NCBI GenBank assembly: GCA_029906195.1
Contig: JARWSJ010000001.1
Coordinates: 1,674,001 to 1,738,000 of the forward strand
From: Chitinophagaceae bacterium 26-R-25
Lineage (GTDB): Bacteria > Bacteroidota > Bacteroidia > Chitinophagales > Chitinophagaceae
Direction of reading: 5' to 3'
DNA: 64,000 bases
The number at the start of each line of letters is the position of its first letter. Within the stretch, counting starts at the first letter, position 1. The notes under the pieces are model-generated. The model saw only the letters and a program-made list of their open reading frames with translations. It did not search any database and had not been told where the DNA came from. Below, piece after piece: positions 32,057 to 40,950 of this stretch. The position numbers and the translations under genes are program-made.

Positions 32057-33697
32057 ATGAATTGTTCAAAATATATAATCGCTTCCATGAGTTTGATTAC
32101 GCTTAGCAAGGCAATGCTGGCGCAGGATAACGGGAAGAAAAAAACTGTTGACATCACTTCTACCTTTAAACCGGTATTGAGAGATGCGGCAAAGATCAAT
32201 TTCACGGCGGTTCCTCCGGCAACGGATTCCACAAAACCGAAGCTGACTTACAATATTCCTCAACAGCCCGTGACAATGAATTATCAGTCAGGCGCGTTGA
32301 GTCCGGTGGCACTTCCGGTGCAAACCATCGAGTGGCAAAACAGCAATTTTATCAAAGTGGGTATAGGCAATGTGCACTTACCTTATGTGCAGGCAGGCTT
32401 TAGTTTTGGCGATGCAAAAACGTCTTCCCTCAACATATTTGCCAAAGGCTATAGCTCTAAAGGCAACCTGGAAAATCAGAAAAACAATTATGCAAATGTG
32501 GGGCTGAAAGGTTTTCTGAAAACGGGTAAGAACATGCAGTGGGACGGCAAACTTGCTTTTACCGGCGAAGATTATTATTTCTACGGATACAAACCTGACA
32601 CTTTAAAATTCAACAAAACCGATGTTCGCCAACGTTTCCAAACCTTTGAAGGATCTGTTGGATTGCAGAATATCAGTGCTACTGAATTTGGTGTAAACTA
32701 CCATCCAACCTTGCGCTTAGCTGCGTTTACAGGAAAAAACAGCATGAGCGATGCAAATGAAACCAATGCGGTGCTGGATGTTCCTATTCAAAAAAGAATC
32801 ACCGACGAGTTTGCTGTTAACCTCGGCGTAACGGCTAATATCACTTCTTATCACAAAGCGGACAAACTCACGATAAACAATAACCTGTATTACGTTTCAC
32901 CCGCTGTAGTGTACAAAGGGGACAATTTATGGATACATGGCGGCGTGATTCCTTCATGGGACAGAAAGGATTTTCATCTTTTACCAGACTTCATGGCCGA
33001 GGTGACGACCAACGATAAGAAATTTACATTGCAAGCTGGTTGGATAGGAAGTTATGACAAGGGCTCTTATCAAAGATTTGCAGCAATGAACCCATGGATC
33101 ATTCAACCGGATTCATTGTTGAACACACGTAAACAAGAGGCTTATGGCGGCATCAAAGGCCTGCTGGGAAAGAATTTTACCTACAATGCAAAGGTTGGTG
33201 TGATCACTTATCATAACATGCCATTGTTTGTAAACGATACAACAGACGGCAAAACTTTTGAAACGGTGTACGCTTCTTCAATGAATGCGTTTCACATTCA
33301 CGGCGAAATTGGCTATGCAACGGGAGAAGTTTTTAATGCCACTGCTTCCATCGACCTTAATCAGTACAGCGGCATTAAGGGCCAGCCTTCCGCTTATGGC
33401 CTTTTGCCTGTTGAATTCAATGCTGACATGAGATGGCAGGTTATGAAAGATCTTTACTGGACAGCAGGAATCTCCGCATGGGGACCTCCTGATTATCGCA
33501 CAAAAAGCATGGGCACCAAAGCTGGCAAGGCTGCATTTGACATGAGCACCGGACTTGAGTTCAAGATCACCCGCCAGTTGAATTTGTGGGTGCAAATGAA
33601 TAACATTTTCAACAACAAATACGAACGCTGGAACCAATACAAAGTATACGGATTTAATATTTTAGGAGGCATTGTGTTTAATTTTAACCAGAAATAA
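32057..33697 (+). CDS. Outer-membrane beta-barrel protein, plug-less TonB-receptor-like
   Basis: A 546-residue outer-membrane protein. Signal peptide about residues 1-22 (ending AMLAQ). There is no plug domain; the first 60 mature residues include KKTVDITSTFKPVLRDAAKINFTAVPP, a motif I associate with this conserved Bacteroidota barrel family. From about residue 95 come alternating strands, finishing with ITRQLNLWVQMNNIFNNKYERW and GFNILGGIVFNFNQK, which resemble the last strands of TonB-dependent receptors. It follows the large TPR gene by 119 bases and precedes the HU-CCDC81 gene by 27. Function unknown; co-conservation of the three genes suggests one complex. Confidence 0.85.
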   Translation: MNCSKYIIASMSLITLSKAMLAQDNGKKKTVDITSTFKPVLRDAAKINFTAVPPATDSTKPKLTYNIPQQPVTMNYQSGALSPVALPVQTIEWQNSNFIKVGIGNVHLPYVQAGFSFGDAKTSSLNIFAKGYSSKGNLENQKNNYANVGLKGFLKTGKNMQWDGKLAFTGEDYYFYGYKPDTLKFNKTDVRQRFQTFEGSVGLQNISATEFGVNYHPTLRLAAFTGKNSMSDANETNAVLDVPIQKRITDEFAVNLGVTANITSYHKADKLTINNNLYYVSPAVVYKGDNLWIHGGVIPSWDRKDFHLLPDFMAEVTTNDKKFTLQAGWIGSYDKGSYQRFAAMNPWIIQPDSLLNTRKQEAYGGIKGLLGKNFTYNAKVGVITYHNMPLFVNDTTDGKTFETVYASSMNAFHIHGEIGYATGEVFNATASIDLNQYSGIKGQPSAYGLLPVEFNADMRWQVMKDLYWTAGISAWGPPDYRTKSMGTKAGKAAFDMSTGLEFKITRQLNLWVQMNNIFNNKYERWNQYKVYGFNILGGIVFNFNQK

Positions 33698-33724
33698 TAA
33701 GTTTGCAGACGGCAAACAAATACC

Positions 33725-34342
33725 ATGATTAATATTCTTAATAGTTACCTGGCGCAGCAAAAAAGTATCAGCATTCCCGGACTCGGCTCTTTGTATGCAG
33801 ATACAGTGCCCGTGGTGTCTGACTTTGTAAATCACAGACTATTACCTCCCCAGTATAAATACAGGTTCGATAAATATTTTGATGCGCCTGACAAGGAGTT
33901 TTTTCTTTATATCGCCAGCCAAAAAAACATTGCAGATTTTGAGGCCATCAAATGGTACAATGAATTTGCCTACGACCTCAGGGCGAATATCCGCAACAAT
34001 GGAAGCTGCGAATGGCCCGGTATTGGCACTTTTAGCATGGAATCCAATGGCGAAATAATATTCAAGCCATACACTAGCGACCATATGATGTTGCCAAATG
34101 TAAATGCAGAAAGAGTGATCCGCCAGGATGCTTCTCATGCTATCAGAGTGGGCGACCGCGAAGTATCCAATCATGAAATGAATCAATTGCTGCATGGGAA
34201 ACAACGCAAGAAACGCAGGTTTTTATGGCTCGCTTTTGCAATTCCGGCATTACTGATCGCCGGCGCTGCGACCTATGTTTTTTACATCAACAACTGGGAT
34301 CCGAATAAAGTAGTTAGCTATTTGAATAGCCTGATGAGATAA
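33725..34342 (+). CDS. HU-CCDC81 domain protein with C-terminal membrane helix
   Basis: A 205-residue protein. Residues 1-65 (ILNSYLAQQKSISIPGLGSLYA) and about 75-135 (RNNGSCEWPGIGTFSMESNGEIIFKP) are two divergent HU/IHF-like domains of the CCDC81_bac type. The basic stretch KQRKKRRF (about 159-166) precedes a membrane helix (FLWLAFAIPALLIAGAATYVFYI) and a short periplasmic tail. Such proteins have been proposed to bind other envelope components rather than DNA. Many relatives carry a C-terminal SPOR domain; here it is missing, and only about 15 residues follow the helix. It ends the TPR-barrel cluster. Confidence 0.85.
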   Translation: MINILNSYLAQQKSISIPGLGSLYADTVPVVSDFVNHRLLPPQYKYRFDKYFDAPDKEFFLYIASQKNIADFEAIKWYNEFAYDLRANIRNNGSCEWPGIGTFSMESNGEIIFKPYTSDHMMLPNVNAERVIRQDASHAIRVGDREVSNHEMNQLLHGKQRKKRRFLWLAFAIPALLIAGAATYVFYINNWDPNKVVSYLNSLMR

Positions 34343-34350
34343 TAGAGAGA

Positions 34351-34471
34351 ACGCAGATTTTCATGATTGTCAAGATTTTTATGATTTGAAAAAATCTTGG
34401 CAATCATGAAAATCATGAAAATCTGTGTCCTTCCTCATTTTCAAATTTTCAAATTCACATATTTTCAAATT
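34351..34471. repeat. Family H hairpin and family E arm, left of the VOC gene
   Basis: Family H: ACGCAGATTTTCATGATTG (34351) faces AATCATGAAAATCTGTGT (ending 34429) through an imperfect stem. It is followed by a family E arm (34436-34471) of TTTTCAAAT words whose last bases encode the C-terminal residues EFENM of the VOC protein. Confidence 0.85.
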
Positions 34472-34859
34472 CAACAAACGGCTTGAAAGCAAACTCCCAG
34501 TAGTTATTCTCAATATCTGCGACATAGCCGGAATACCCGCCCCAGAAGACTTTAGAGGGCTGTTTCACAATACGCACACCCTTTTGCTCCAGGTCTGCAA
34601 AAACATCATCTATTTCTTTTTCGGAAGGGAAATTGATGGCCATAGTAACGCGTTTAAAGCCGCTGCCATCTTGCGGAATGCCTATATCTTCAGCCAACTC
34701 ATTTGCCGGAAAAAGGCTAAGAATAAAGCCGTTTAATTTAAAAAATACAATACCACCATCATCCTTCATTGGCTGCCAGCCAAATTTTTCAATGTAGAAA
34801 TTTTTCATCTGCTCAAGATCATTGACACCGATGGTTAGAAAGCTTAGTCTTTGTTGCAT
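34455..34859 (-). CDS. VOC family protein (glyoxalase / bleomycin resistance fold)
   Basis: A 134-residue vicinal-oxygen-chelate protein with two beta-alpha-beta-beta-beta modules: RLSFLTIGVNDLEQMKNFYIEKFGWQP (residues 4-30), GIVFFKLNGFILSLFP (36-51), then TMAINFPSEKEIDDVFADLEQKGVRIVKQP (about 72-101) and GGYSGYVADIENNYWEFAF (about 107-125). The pattern resembles the PhnB/YaeR-like group. Metal ligands would be a Thr/His at residue 8, and Glu in WEFA, but they are not certain. The gene sits inside paired inverted repeats (families E and H) on both sides, which is unusual, and its last five residues are repeat-derived. Confidence 0.86.
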   Translation of the reverse strand: MQQRLSFLTIGVNDLEQMKNFYIEKFGWQPMKDDGGIVFFKLNGFILSLFPANELAEDIGIPQDGSGFKRVTMAINFPSEKEIDDVFADLEQKGVRIVKQPSKVFWGGYSGYVADIENNYWEFAFKPFVEFENM

Positions 34860-34864
34860 AAGAT

Positions 34865-34989
34865 AATTTGATAATTTGAAAATATGGAAATTTGAAAAAG
34901 AGGAAGAACGCAGATCGTCATGATTTTCAAGATTTTTATGATCTGAAAAAAATCTTCATAGAACTTGACAATCATGAAAATCTGTGTTC
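34865..34989. repeat. Family E arm and family H hairpin, right of the VOC gene
   Basis: TTTGAAAATATGGAAATTTG words at 34865-34900 are the reverse complement type of 34436-34471. Family H follows at 34908-34989 (CATGATTTTCAAG ... CAATCATGAAAATCTG). The gene is thus enclosed by mirrored E and H repeats. Confidence 0.82.
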
Positions 34990-35003
34990 ATTTTTTCAAG
35001 CAC

Positions 35004-35033
35004 AAAAAAAGGTGAAGGCATTTACCCTTCACC
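35004..35033 (-). terminator. Rho-independent terminator, possibly of a small RNA
   Basis: GGTGAAGG (35011-35018) and CCTTCACC (35026-35033) around a 7-base loop, with a seven-T tract on the minus strand. The nearest minus-strand stop upstream is the ferredoxin gene 206 bases away. In between are two more small hairpins, AGCGGG/CCCGCC (35043-35063) and TAGCACTAAGGCTA (35070-35083). Confidence 0.85.
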
Positions 35034-35238
35034 CTTATCCTAGCGGGAAATATCACCCGCCTATTTAAGTAGCACTAAGGCTACAGTAAAAGAAATTTTG
35101 ATACAGAAAAGGTAAACAAATAAACGTTCATACAGAAAAAAATAGTGCTAAAATTCTAAATGCTTGCAAGTACAAGTATTTGTTATTAGCTTGGCCGTTT
35201 TACTGCCTTGACACCCCCTTTTCCGCGAAAAAATGCCA

Positions 35239-35589
35239 TTACATTATATGCAATTTTTCTTTCTTTTCCATTAGTTCTTCCACCGTTTCCCTGTACATTT
35301 CATCAGGTACACAGCAGTCAACCGGACAAACGGCTGCACATTGCGGCTCTTCGTGAAAACCCTGGCATTCCGTACATTTATTCGGAACGATATAATAGGT
35401 ATCAACGCTAACCGGAGCATTGCGTTGATCAGCATCGACAGATGTGCCATCCATCAATTTGTAAGCGCCTTTCACTGTTGTACCGTCTGCCATTGCCCAT
35501 TCTACACCACCTTCATAAATCGCATTATTCGGACATTCAGGTTCACAAGCGCCACAATTGATACATTCATCTGTTATTTTAATTGCCAT
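35239..35589 (-). CDS. Dicluster 4Fe-4S ferredoxin
   Basis: A 116-residue ferredoxin binding two [4Fe-4S] clusters. First motif [12 protein letters not shown] (residues 9-20) plus second motif [22 protein letters not shown] (about 72-93), with the 8-residue insertion between the cysteines of the second cluster that is typical of the Alvin-type fold. It is an electron carrier in the cytoplasm. It is divergently arranged with an acyl-CoA reductase gene, and such pairing may indicate that it supplies electrons to lipid metabolism; this is inference. The C-terminal helix [15 protein letters not shown] is intact. Confidence 0.95.
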   Translation of the reverse strand: MAIKITDECINCGACEPECPNNAIYEGGVEWAMADGTTVKGAYKLMDGTSVDADQRNAPVSVDTYYIVPNKCTECQGFHEEPQCAAVCPVDCCVPDEMYRETVEELMEKKEKLHIM

Positions 35590-35620
35590 ATTCGTAATTT
35601 TTTAAGGTACTGTTTTACTA

Positions 35621-35640
35621 TAACTTTGCGCACAAATTTA
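35621..35640. promoter_or_regulatory. Overlapping divergent -7 boxes
   Basis: TAACTTTG (35621-35628) on the plus strand serves the acyl-CoA reductase (ATG at 35651). TAAATTTG on the minus strand (35633-35640) serves the ferredoxin (ATG at 35589). Both match TAnnTTTG. Confidence 0.6.
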
Positions 35641-35650
35641 TGAATGTAAT

Positions 35651-36649
35651 ATGAACTTACAACAACGAATTAATTTGTTGGTTCGTTTAGGCGAATATAT
35701 CACTAGCGAAAATGAGAACTGGCAGGAGGCGCAACACAAGGCAACCCGCGAAAATGGCTGGTTTACGGCGGAATTCATGGAGATCGCCACGAAAAATATT
35801 GTCGATAATTTTTTGCAAAAAGATAAGCTGGAGGCTTTCGCTGCGGCTTATCAATTGCCCGACTCAAATGCAAATCCCAAAAAAGTGGGCATTGTAATGG
35901 CCGGAAATATTCCACTGGTTGGGTTCCATGATTTTCTGTGTGTGTTTCTTACGGGGCACATAGCCGTTATTAAAACGTCTTCCAAGGATGATGTATTGAT
36001 AAAACATCTTGCGGAACAGCTATACACCTTGAATGAAGAATGCAGAGAGCTTATTGTTTTCGCTGAACTGCTAAAAAATTGCGATGCATACATTGCCACG
36101 GGCAGCAATAATTCTGCAAGATATTTTGACTACTATTTTTCCAAATACCCCAGCATAATCCGTCGCAACAGGACGTCTGTAGCCATCCTCACCGGTAACG
36201 AAACTGTGGAAGACCTGGAGAAACTTAGCGACGATATTCACATGTATTTTGGACTGGGCTGCCGTAATGTGACGCAAATTCTGGTTCCGGAAAACTATGA
36301 CTTTGTGCCTTTGATAAATGCAATGAAAAAGTATGGTCATTTTGCTGATCACAACAAGTATAGAAATAATTATGACTACCAGTTGTCGCTGCAAATATTG
36401 AACAACAAATTCTACATGAGCGACGGCAGTACGCTGCTGGTTGAAAATGCATCCCCATTCTCTCCCATCAGTCAAGTGAATTATAGTTTTTATAAGAACA
36501 AAGAAGAAATCAAGTCTTTCGAAGGCGACGAAAACATTCAATGTCTCGTAGGCGAAGGCTTCACGCCATTTGGAGTTGCGCAACAACCGTCATTAACAGA
36601 CTTTGCCGATGGCGTGGACACGATGGCGTTTCTGAAATCGCTGATTTAG
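35651..36649 (+). CDS. Acyl-CoA reductase (LuxC-like)
   Basis: A 332-residue enzyme of the LuxC / acyl-CoA reductase family, which reduces fatty acyl thioesters with NADPH to aldehydes. Motifs: VGIVMAGNIPLVGFHDFLCV (residues about 78-97, nucleotide-binding), HIAVIKTSSKD (about 102-112), ATGSNNSARYFDYYF (about 150-164), RNRTSVAILTGNET (about 171-184), and MYFGLGCRNVTQILVP with the likely catalytic cysteine (GLGCRN, about 200). The length is shorter than LuxC but normal for the Bacteroidota group. Its paired ferredoxin is divergent. The product aldehyde or alcohol could feed membrane lipid or pigment synthesis. Confidence 0.88.
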   Translation: MNLQQRINLLVRLGEYITSENENWQEAQHKATRENGWFTAEFMEIATKNIVDNFLQKDKLEAFAAAYQLPDSNANPKKVGIVMAGNIPLVGFHDFLCVFLTGHIAVIKTSSKDDVLIKHLAEQLYTLNEECRELIVFAELLKNCDAYIATGSNNSARYFDYYFSKYPSIIRRNRTSVAILTGNETVEDLEKLSDDIHMYFGLGCRNVTQILVPENYDFVPLINAMKKYGHFADHNKYRNNYDYQLSLQILNNKFYMSDGSTLLVENASPFSPISQVNYSFYKNKEEIKSFEGDENIQCLVGEGFTPFGVAQQPSLTDFADGVDTMAFLKSLI

Positions 36650-36661
36650 TGGTGAGTTAAA

Positions 36662-37183
36662 TCAGTAGCGGCCGCGTTTCATACGAATTAGCCTGAATAT
36701 CTGGTAAGGATCACTGTAGACAGGATATCCAGATGAAGTATATCGAGGCACAGGATTAGGTATCAAACTATAGATGGTAGCACCGATGGAGATAACAAAG
36801 ATGCTTCCAAACACGATACGGAAAAACCCTTCTTGTTGCAGGTTTGAAATCAGCAGCCAGGTTGCAGTCGTCGCAAGGATAGACGCGATTGGACCGCCAG
36901 CAACGACCCAAATACGTTGATCAATGGATAGATAATTGTCGGAATACACACAACAGCCTTTGTACCACAGCAAGGGGTTGTATTTACAATAAAAATCGAG
37001 CCGACCTATAGTTAAATGAAAAGAGTTGTATGGACTTCCAAAGGATCCGATATAGATGGTCACTTCATCTCTGCTCATAATGAGCGCCGGTATGGCGTGA
37101 CCTAATTCATGCAAAGTAACGGTCACAAAAAAAGCCAATCCTAGTAAAAGAGCGAGTGCTATTATAGACAGGAATTCAAACAT
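36662..37183 (-). CDS. Site-2-protease-like M50 membrane protein
   Basis: A 173-residue membrane protein with three or four helices. HELGH at residues 25-29, within FVTVTLHELGHAIPALI, is the zinc-binding motif; VVAGGPIASILATTATWL (about 93-110) corresponds to the second conserved motif of the family. It probably cleaves or formerly cleaved substrates inside the membrane, but it lacks a PDZ domain and is short, so it may be a minimal or non-canonical member. The neighbouring acyl-CoA reductase gene is convergent with a gap of 12 bases. Substrate unknown. Confidence 0.8.
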   Translation of the reverse strand: MFEFLSIIALALLLGLAFFVTVTLHELGHAIPALIMSRDEVTIYIGSFGSPYNSFHLTIGRLDFYCKYNPLLWYKGCCVYSDNYLSIDQRIWVVAGGPIASILATTATWLLISNLQQEGFFRIVFGSIFVISIGATIYSLIPNPVPRYTSSGYPVYSDPYQIFRLIRMKRGRY

Positions 37184-37300
37184 GGGCGGATTATTTTTGA
37201 GTAAAATAAGAAGATATTGCTATTAAATTGAAGCATGACCTTTTTATTTTGTGCCGAACCATATTTGTTGCTTTTCTCAACTCATAACTCCCTAAAAGTT

Positions 37301-37996
37301 CTACTTGATCGAATAATTGATAATTACCTGTGAAAAGCCTGCTACGTCCGAATAGATGCTTGGTGTACAGTCAATCCTGATGAGGCCCACTTTTAATGCA
37401 ACGTAGTAGTCGTAAGTCGCCATTTTGTATTCACCAACGCCGGGAATATCGTAGTACAGCGCAACCTGGCTATGCATCACATGAGGAAATCGAAGGGAAT
37501 TAACGTTCATTGTTATGTCCCGTGCAATGATAACACCTTTGATCTTTACGGTGTAAAGATCACTTTCTCCTGCAACAGACTCCCACGTATCATCATCGTA
37601 GTATCTGTCGTTTAGGTATAATATGGTTAATGGAAAAGGCGTTGACGATCCGTTGACAGCGTTTTGTCGAAGGAAGTAATTGTTATTATTAACAGCAATA
37701 TAATTATTGGAAAGTCCGGCGGAGTTCGCATAATTCACAAAAACCCTGTAAGTAAGCGTATCGTAAGATGCAGTGTCCTTAGTAGCTTTCAATGTATAAA
37801 GGTCTTTGTTTCCTTTTGTGTCCACATAATTGTAAACCCAGTAACTCCCTTCAGTGGCCGGTTGGTAGTCACCCGTACCATACACTGGCGCCGTCGGATC
37901 CGGCGGAAGATCTCCGCTGATTTCTTTTTTGCAGGCAGACAATAAAAAAGCAAAGATTGAAATGATCAATATGCTTCTGTATGCGTATAACTTCAT
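37301..37996 (-). CDS. Exported lipoprotein, unknown function
   Basis: A 231-residue lipoprotein. The signal region MKLYAYRSILIISIFAFLLSACKKE has the lipobox LSAC at about residues 19-22, so it is anchored in the outer or inner membrane. The mature part is predicted mostly beta (GSYWVYNYVDTKGNKDLYTLKA, YYDIPGVGEYKMATYDYYVALKVGLIRIDC) and Tyr-rich. I do not recognise a family beyond its resemblance to DUF-type Bacteroidota lipoproteins. The start at 37996 (ATG) is chosen over a TTG two codons upstream. Confidence 0.75.
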   Translation of the reverse strand: MKLYAYRSILIISIFAFLLSACKKEISGDLPPDPTAPVYGTGDYQPATEGSYWVYNYVDTKGNKDLYTLKATKDTASYDTLTYRVFVNYANSAGLSNNYIAVNNNNYFLRQNAVNGSSTPFPLTILYLNDRYYDDDTWESVAGESDLYTVKIKGVIIARDITMNVNSLRFPHVMHSQVALYYDIPGVGEYKMATYDYYVALKVGLIRIDCTPSIYSDVAGFSQVIINYSIK

Positions 37997-38359
37997 GCTC
38001 AATCTTTGCTTATAATAATGTTTTTATTAAATATATTCGGAATACAAGCTGATACTTTTAGACTAACGTTCACGCGCCTGATTCCTTATATTTTTTTATT
38101 ATATATTTTTTGTGATCACGGATACTTCGGCATTTACCCATCTACTACTACCAGCAAAAAAACACAACTATCAGATAATCATATAATTATATCGCACACA
38201 AACCGATTCAGCGTTAATGGCGTTGTGATTTTCAGTTATCCTGCAACATAGACTTTTGTTTTGGCCAATACGTTGCAATAGGAATTGTTTAAGAAGGGAT
38301 AATATGTGGTTAAAAAATGAGATTTCTAATAATCTGCCCTACCCCCTCCATATAAGCTC
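37997..38359. other. Intergenic region without a recognised gene
   Basis: AT-rich DNA of about 360 bases between the lipoprotein start and the topoisomerase IV terminator. It should carry the lipoprotein promoter. I see no repeat family, tRNA or convincing frame. Confidence 0.55.
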
Positions 38360-38411
38360 AAAAAAGGCCTCGATCCGCTCAGCAATACCGAACTTTTCGA
38401 AGCCTTTTTTT
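38360..38411 (-). terminator. Rho-independent terminator of the topoisomerase IV A gene
   Basis: AAAAAAGGC-TCGA (38360-38373) pairs with TCGA-GCCTTTTTTT (38397-38411), with one mismatch and a 23-base loop. It could work in both directions and directly follows the stop codon at 38414. Confidence 0.78.
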
Positions 38412-38413
38412 AT

Positions 38414-40930
38414 CTAGAATAATTCCGGCATTCCGTTGTCTTCTTTAGCTCTCGGCTCCCACTCCATTTCGGTATTTTTTGAGTAGTCGGCCAGTTTATT
38501 ACCTACAGCCTTCCATCCCATCACTTCCACGAAGTCGGCGATCTTTATTTTCTGGGTTTTGGTTTGAGTACCCTTTCCCGTGTAGATCAATACAACAGGT
38601 TTATTTTCTGTGGTGATCAGTTCCAGCTGGTTTGCCTCACCTTCTTTAATGAACAGGAACTTGCTTTTCAATGTGGTAGTTTCAATTTTGAAACGTTTTA
38701 CATTGTACTGCTCTTTATCACCATCGTAATAAATGGCCGTTAATATTTTGTCTTGATTGAATTTTTCTATCAATAACACTTTGTCAACGTCAAATCGTTG
38801 TGTAAGTTCCTGATCTGTTATTTCGTATGTGCCATCAGTAAATACCACAAGAATCTTGTCTTCCGCGTCAAAGCCACCGAGGTAAATACCTTTCTCCTCT
38901 GCACTTAGTCTTCCAAACTGATCATCGTACCAAAGCTTACGGGTGGCCAGCGTTGAGCGACCTGCCTCTTTAAACTTAACAGATTTGATCGGATACTTTG
39001 TTACCTGGTTACCCATTGTACCACGCGCCTTGATATCAAGTTCTTCAAAATAAAACTCAAGCTCTTTATTTCTTGCGCTACAGTTAGGGCTCAACGTGAT
39101 CTTTACAATTTCCGCTTCACCATTTGCATTGGCGGTAAAATATTGCACTTTGCTTTTCTCTGCACCCTTTGTAAGATCATATTCTTTGTCACGGGTAATG
39201 CCGGTTACATTGAAACGCTTTGCAAAACTGATTCCTGATTTACCATCCACATAGATCATATTGTAAGTGGTGCGCTCATCGTTCTTTTGGAAAACAGCCG
39301 CGTGAATAATGTCCTTGCCGATAAAAGTTTTATCCGCCACACGAACGATCTTCATTTTACCCGATTTTGTGAAAACAATGATATCGTCAAGGTCAGAACA
39401 ATCCGCGATCAACTCGTCTTTCTTCAAGCTTGTACCAATGAAGCCATCTGCACGGTTCATGTATATTTTCGCATTCGCAATCGCCACCTTGTTTGCCTGA
39501 ATTGCTTCAAAAGGTTTGATCTCTGTTTTTCTTTCTCTGCCTTTACCAAATTTCTTCAACAGATTTTCATAGTAAGCAACAGCGAAATCCACAAGGTTTG
39601 CGAGGTCATGTTTTACTTGTTTGATCTCAGCATTTAACGCTTTGATCTGTTCGTTCAATTCATCAATATCCAGCTTGTAAATACGGCGAACGGGTTTTTC
39701 CGTCAGCTTAACAATATCTTCTCTTGTAATATCGCGACGTAATTGTTTTTTGAATGGAGTGAATGCTTTATCAATTGCCTCCAACACTTTCTCCCAGGTC
39801 TCATGCCTTTTCTCCAGCTCCTTGTATATTTTTTCTTCGAAGAATATTTTCTCCAAAGAAGTATAATGCCATTTTTCCTGCAGCTCATTCAATTTGATCT
39901 CCAGCTCACGGCGCAATAACTCTTTTGTATTATCTGCCGAAGCCCTTAAAAGTTCTGATGCAGTAAGGAACATTGGCTTTTTATCAACGATCACGCAGGC
40001 ATTTGGAGAAATGCTCACTTCGCAATCGGTGAAAGCGTACAATGCATCGATCGTGATGTCGGGAGAAATACCGGGCGCCAGATCGATCTTCAATTCAACA
40101 TCCGCAGCAGTCAGGTCCTCAACTTTTTTGATCTTGATCTTTCCCTGGTCATTCGCCTTGATGATGGAATCCTTCAGCTGCGTAGTGGTTACCCCATAAG
40201 GCACGTCGCGGATCACCAGCGTTTTTTTGTCAACCTCTTCTATAGTTACACGAACTCTTACCTTACCTCCTCGCTTTCCATCATTATAGTTGGAGGCATC
40301 CATTGAGCCACCAGTCTGGAAATCAGGATAAAGCTCGAATTTCTTGCCTTTCAAATATTTTATAGAAGCATCTATCAGTTCGCAAAAGTTATGCGGAAGA
40401 ATTTTTGTTGCCAAACCAACGGCGATACCCTCTGCACCTTGTGCCAGCAGTAAGGGAAACTTCATTGGCAATGTCACCGGTTCGTTTTTACGACCGTCAT
40501 AACTCAATTGCCATTCAGTTGTTTTATTGTTGAAAGCCACTTCCAGCGCAAACTTGCTAAGACGTGCCTCAATGTAACGTGCCGCAGCCGCATCATCACC
40601 TGTTCGTATATCGCCCCAGTTACCCTGCGTTTCAATCAGCAGGTCCTTTTGACCCATATTTACCAACGCATCACCAATGCTGGCATCACCATGAGGGTGA
40701 TATTGCATACTCTGCCCAATGATGTTCGCCACCTTGTTGAAACGGCCGTCATCCATTTCTTTCATGGCATGTAAAATGCGTCGCTGCACGGGTTTCAAGC
40801 CATCTTCAATAGCCGGTACAGCACGCTCCAAAATTACATACGACGCATAATCGAGGAACCAGGTTTTATACTGTCCCTGCACACCATGCTCGTTGTCTAA
40901 AAATTCCGTTGATTTATTCTTTGTGCTCAT
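38414..40930 (-). CDS. parC: DNA topoisomerase IV subunit A
   Basis: An 838-residue type IIA topoisomerase A subunit that decatenates daughter chromosomes. DNA-gate motifs: LERAVPAIEDGLKPVQRRIL (residues 35-53), QYHPHGDASIGDALVNMGQ, and the catalytic tyrosine in AAAARYIEARLS (Tyr119). LPHNFCELIDASIKYLKGKKF follows. The GyrA box QRRGGRG is absent, as expected for topoisomerase IV. The position equivalent to E. coli ParC Ser80 is Ala83. The C-terminal part (about 500-838) is a degenerate beta-pinwheel. parE lies 3.5 kb upstream on the same strand instead of directly adjacent. Confidence 0.95.
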   Translation of the reverse strand: MSTKNKSTEFLDNEHGVQGQYKTWFLDYASYVILERAVPAIEDGLKPVQRRILHAMKEMDDGRFNKVANIIGQSMQYHPHGDASIGDALVNMGQKDLLIETQGNWGDIRTGDDAAAARYIEARLSKFALEVAFNNKTTEWQLSYDGRKNEPVTLPMKFPLLLAQGAEGIAVGLATKILPHNFCELIDASIKYLKGKKFELYPDFQTGGSMDASNYNDGKRGGKVRVRVTIEEVDKKTLVIRDVPYGVTTTQLKDSIIKANDQGKIKIKKVEDLTAADVELKIDLAPGISPDITIDALYAFTDCEVSISPNACVIVDKKPMFLTASELLRASADNTKELLRRELEIKLNELQEKWHYTSLEKIFFEEKIYKELEKRHETWEKVLEAIDKAFTPFKKQLRRDITREDIVKLTEKPVRRIYKLDIDELNEQIKALNAEIKQVKHDLANLVDFAVAYYENLLKKFGKGRERKTEIKPFEAIQANKVAIANAKIYMNRADGFIGTSLKKDELIADCSDLDDIIVFTKSGKMKIVRVADKTFIGKDIIHAAVFQKNDERTTYNMIYVDGKSGISFAKRFNVTGITRDKEYDLTKGAEKSKVQYFTANANGEAEIVKITLSPNCSARNKELEFYFEELDIKARGTMGNQVTKYPIKSVKFKEAGRSTLATRKLWYDDQFGRLSAEEKGIYLGGFDAEDKILVVFTDGTYEITDQELTQRFDVDKVLLIEKFNQDKILTAIYYDGDKEQYNVKRFKIETTTLKSKFLFIKEGEANQLELITTENKPVVLIYTGKGTQTKTQKIKIADFVEVMGWKAVGNKLADYSKNTEMEWEPRAKEDNGMPELF

Positions 40931-40950
40931 AAATTCGCTATGCTACTACT

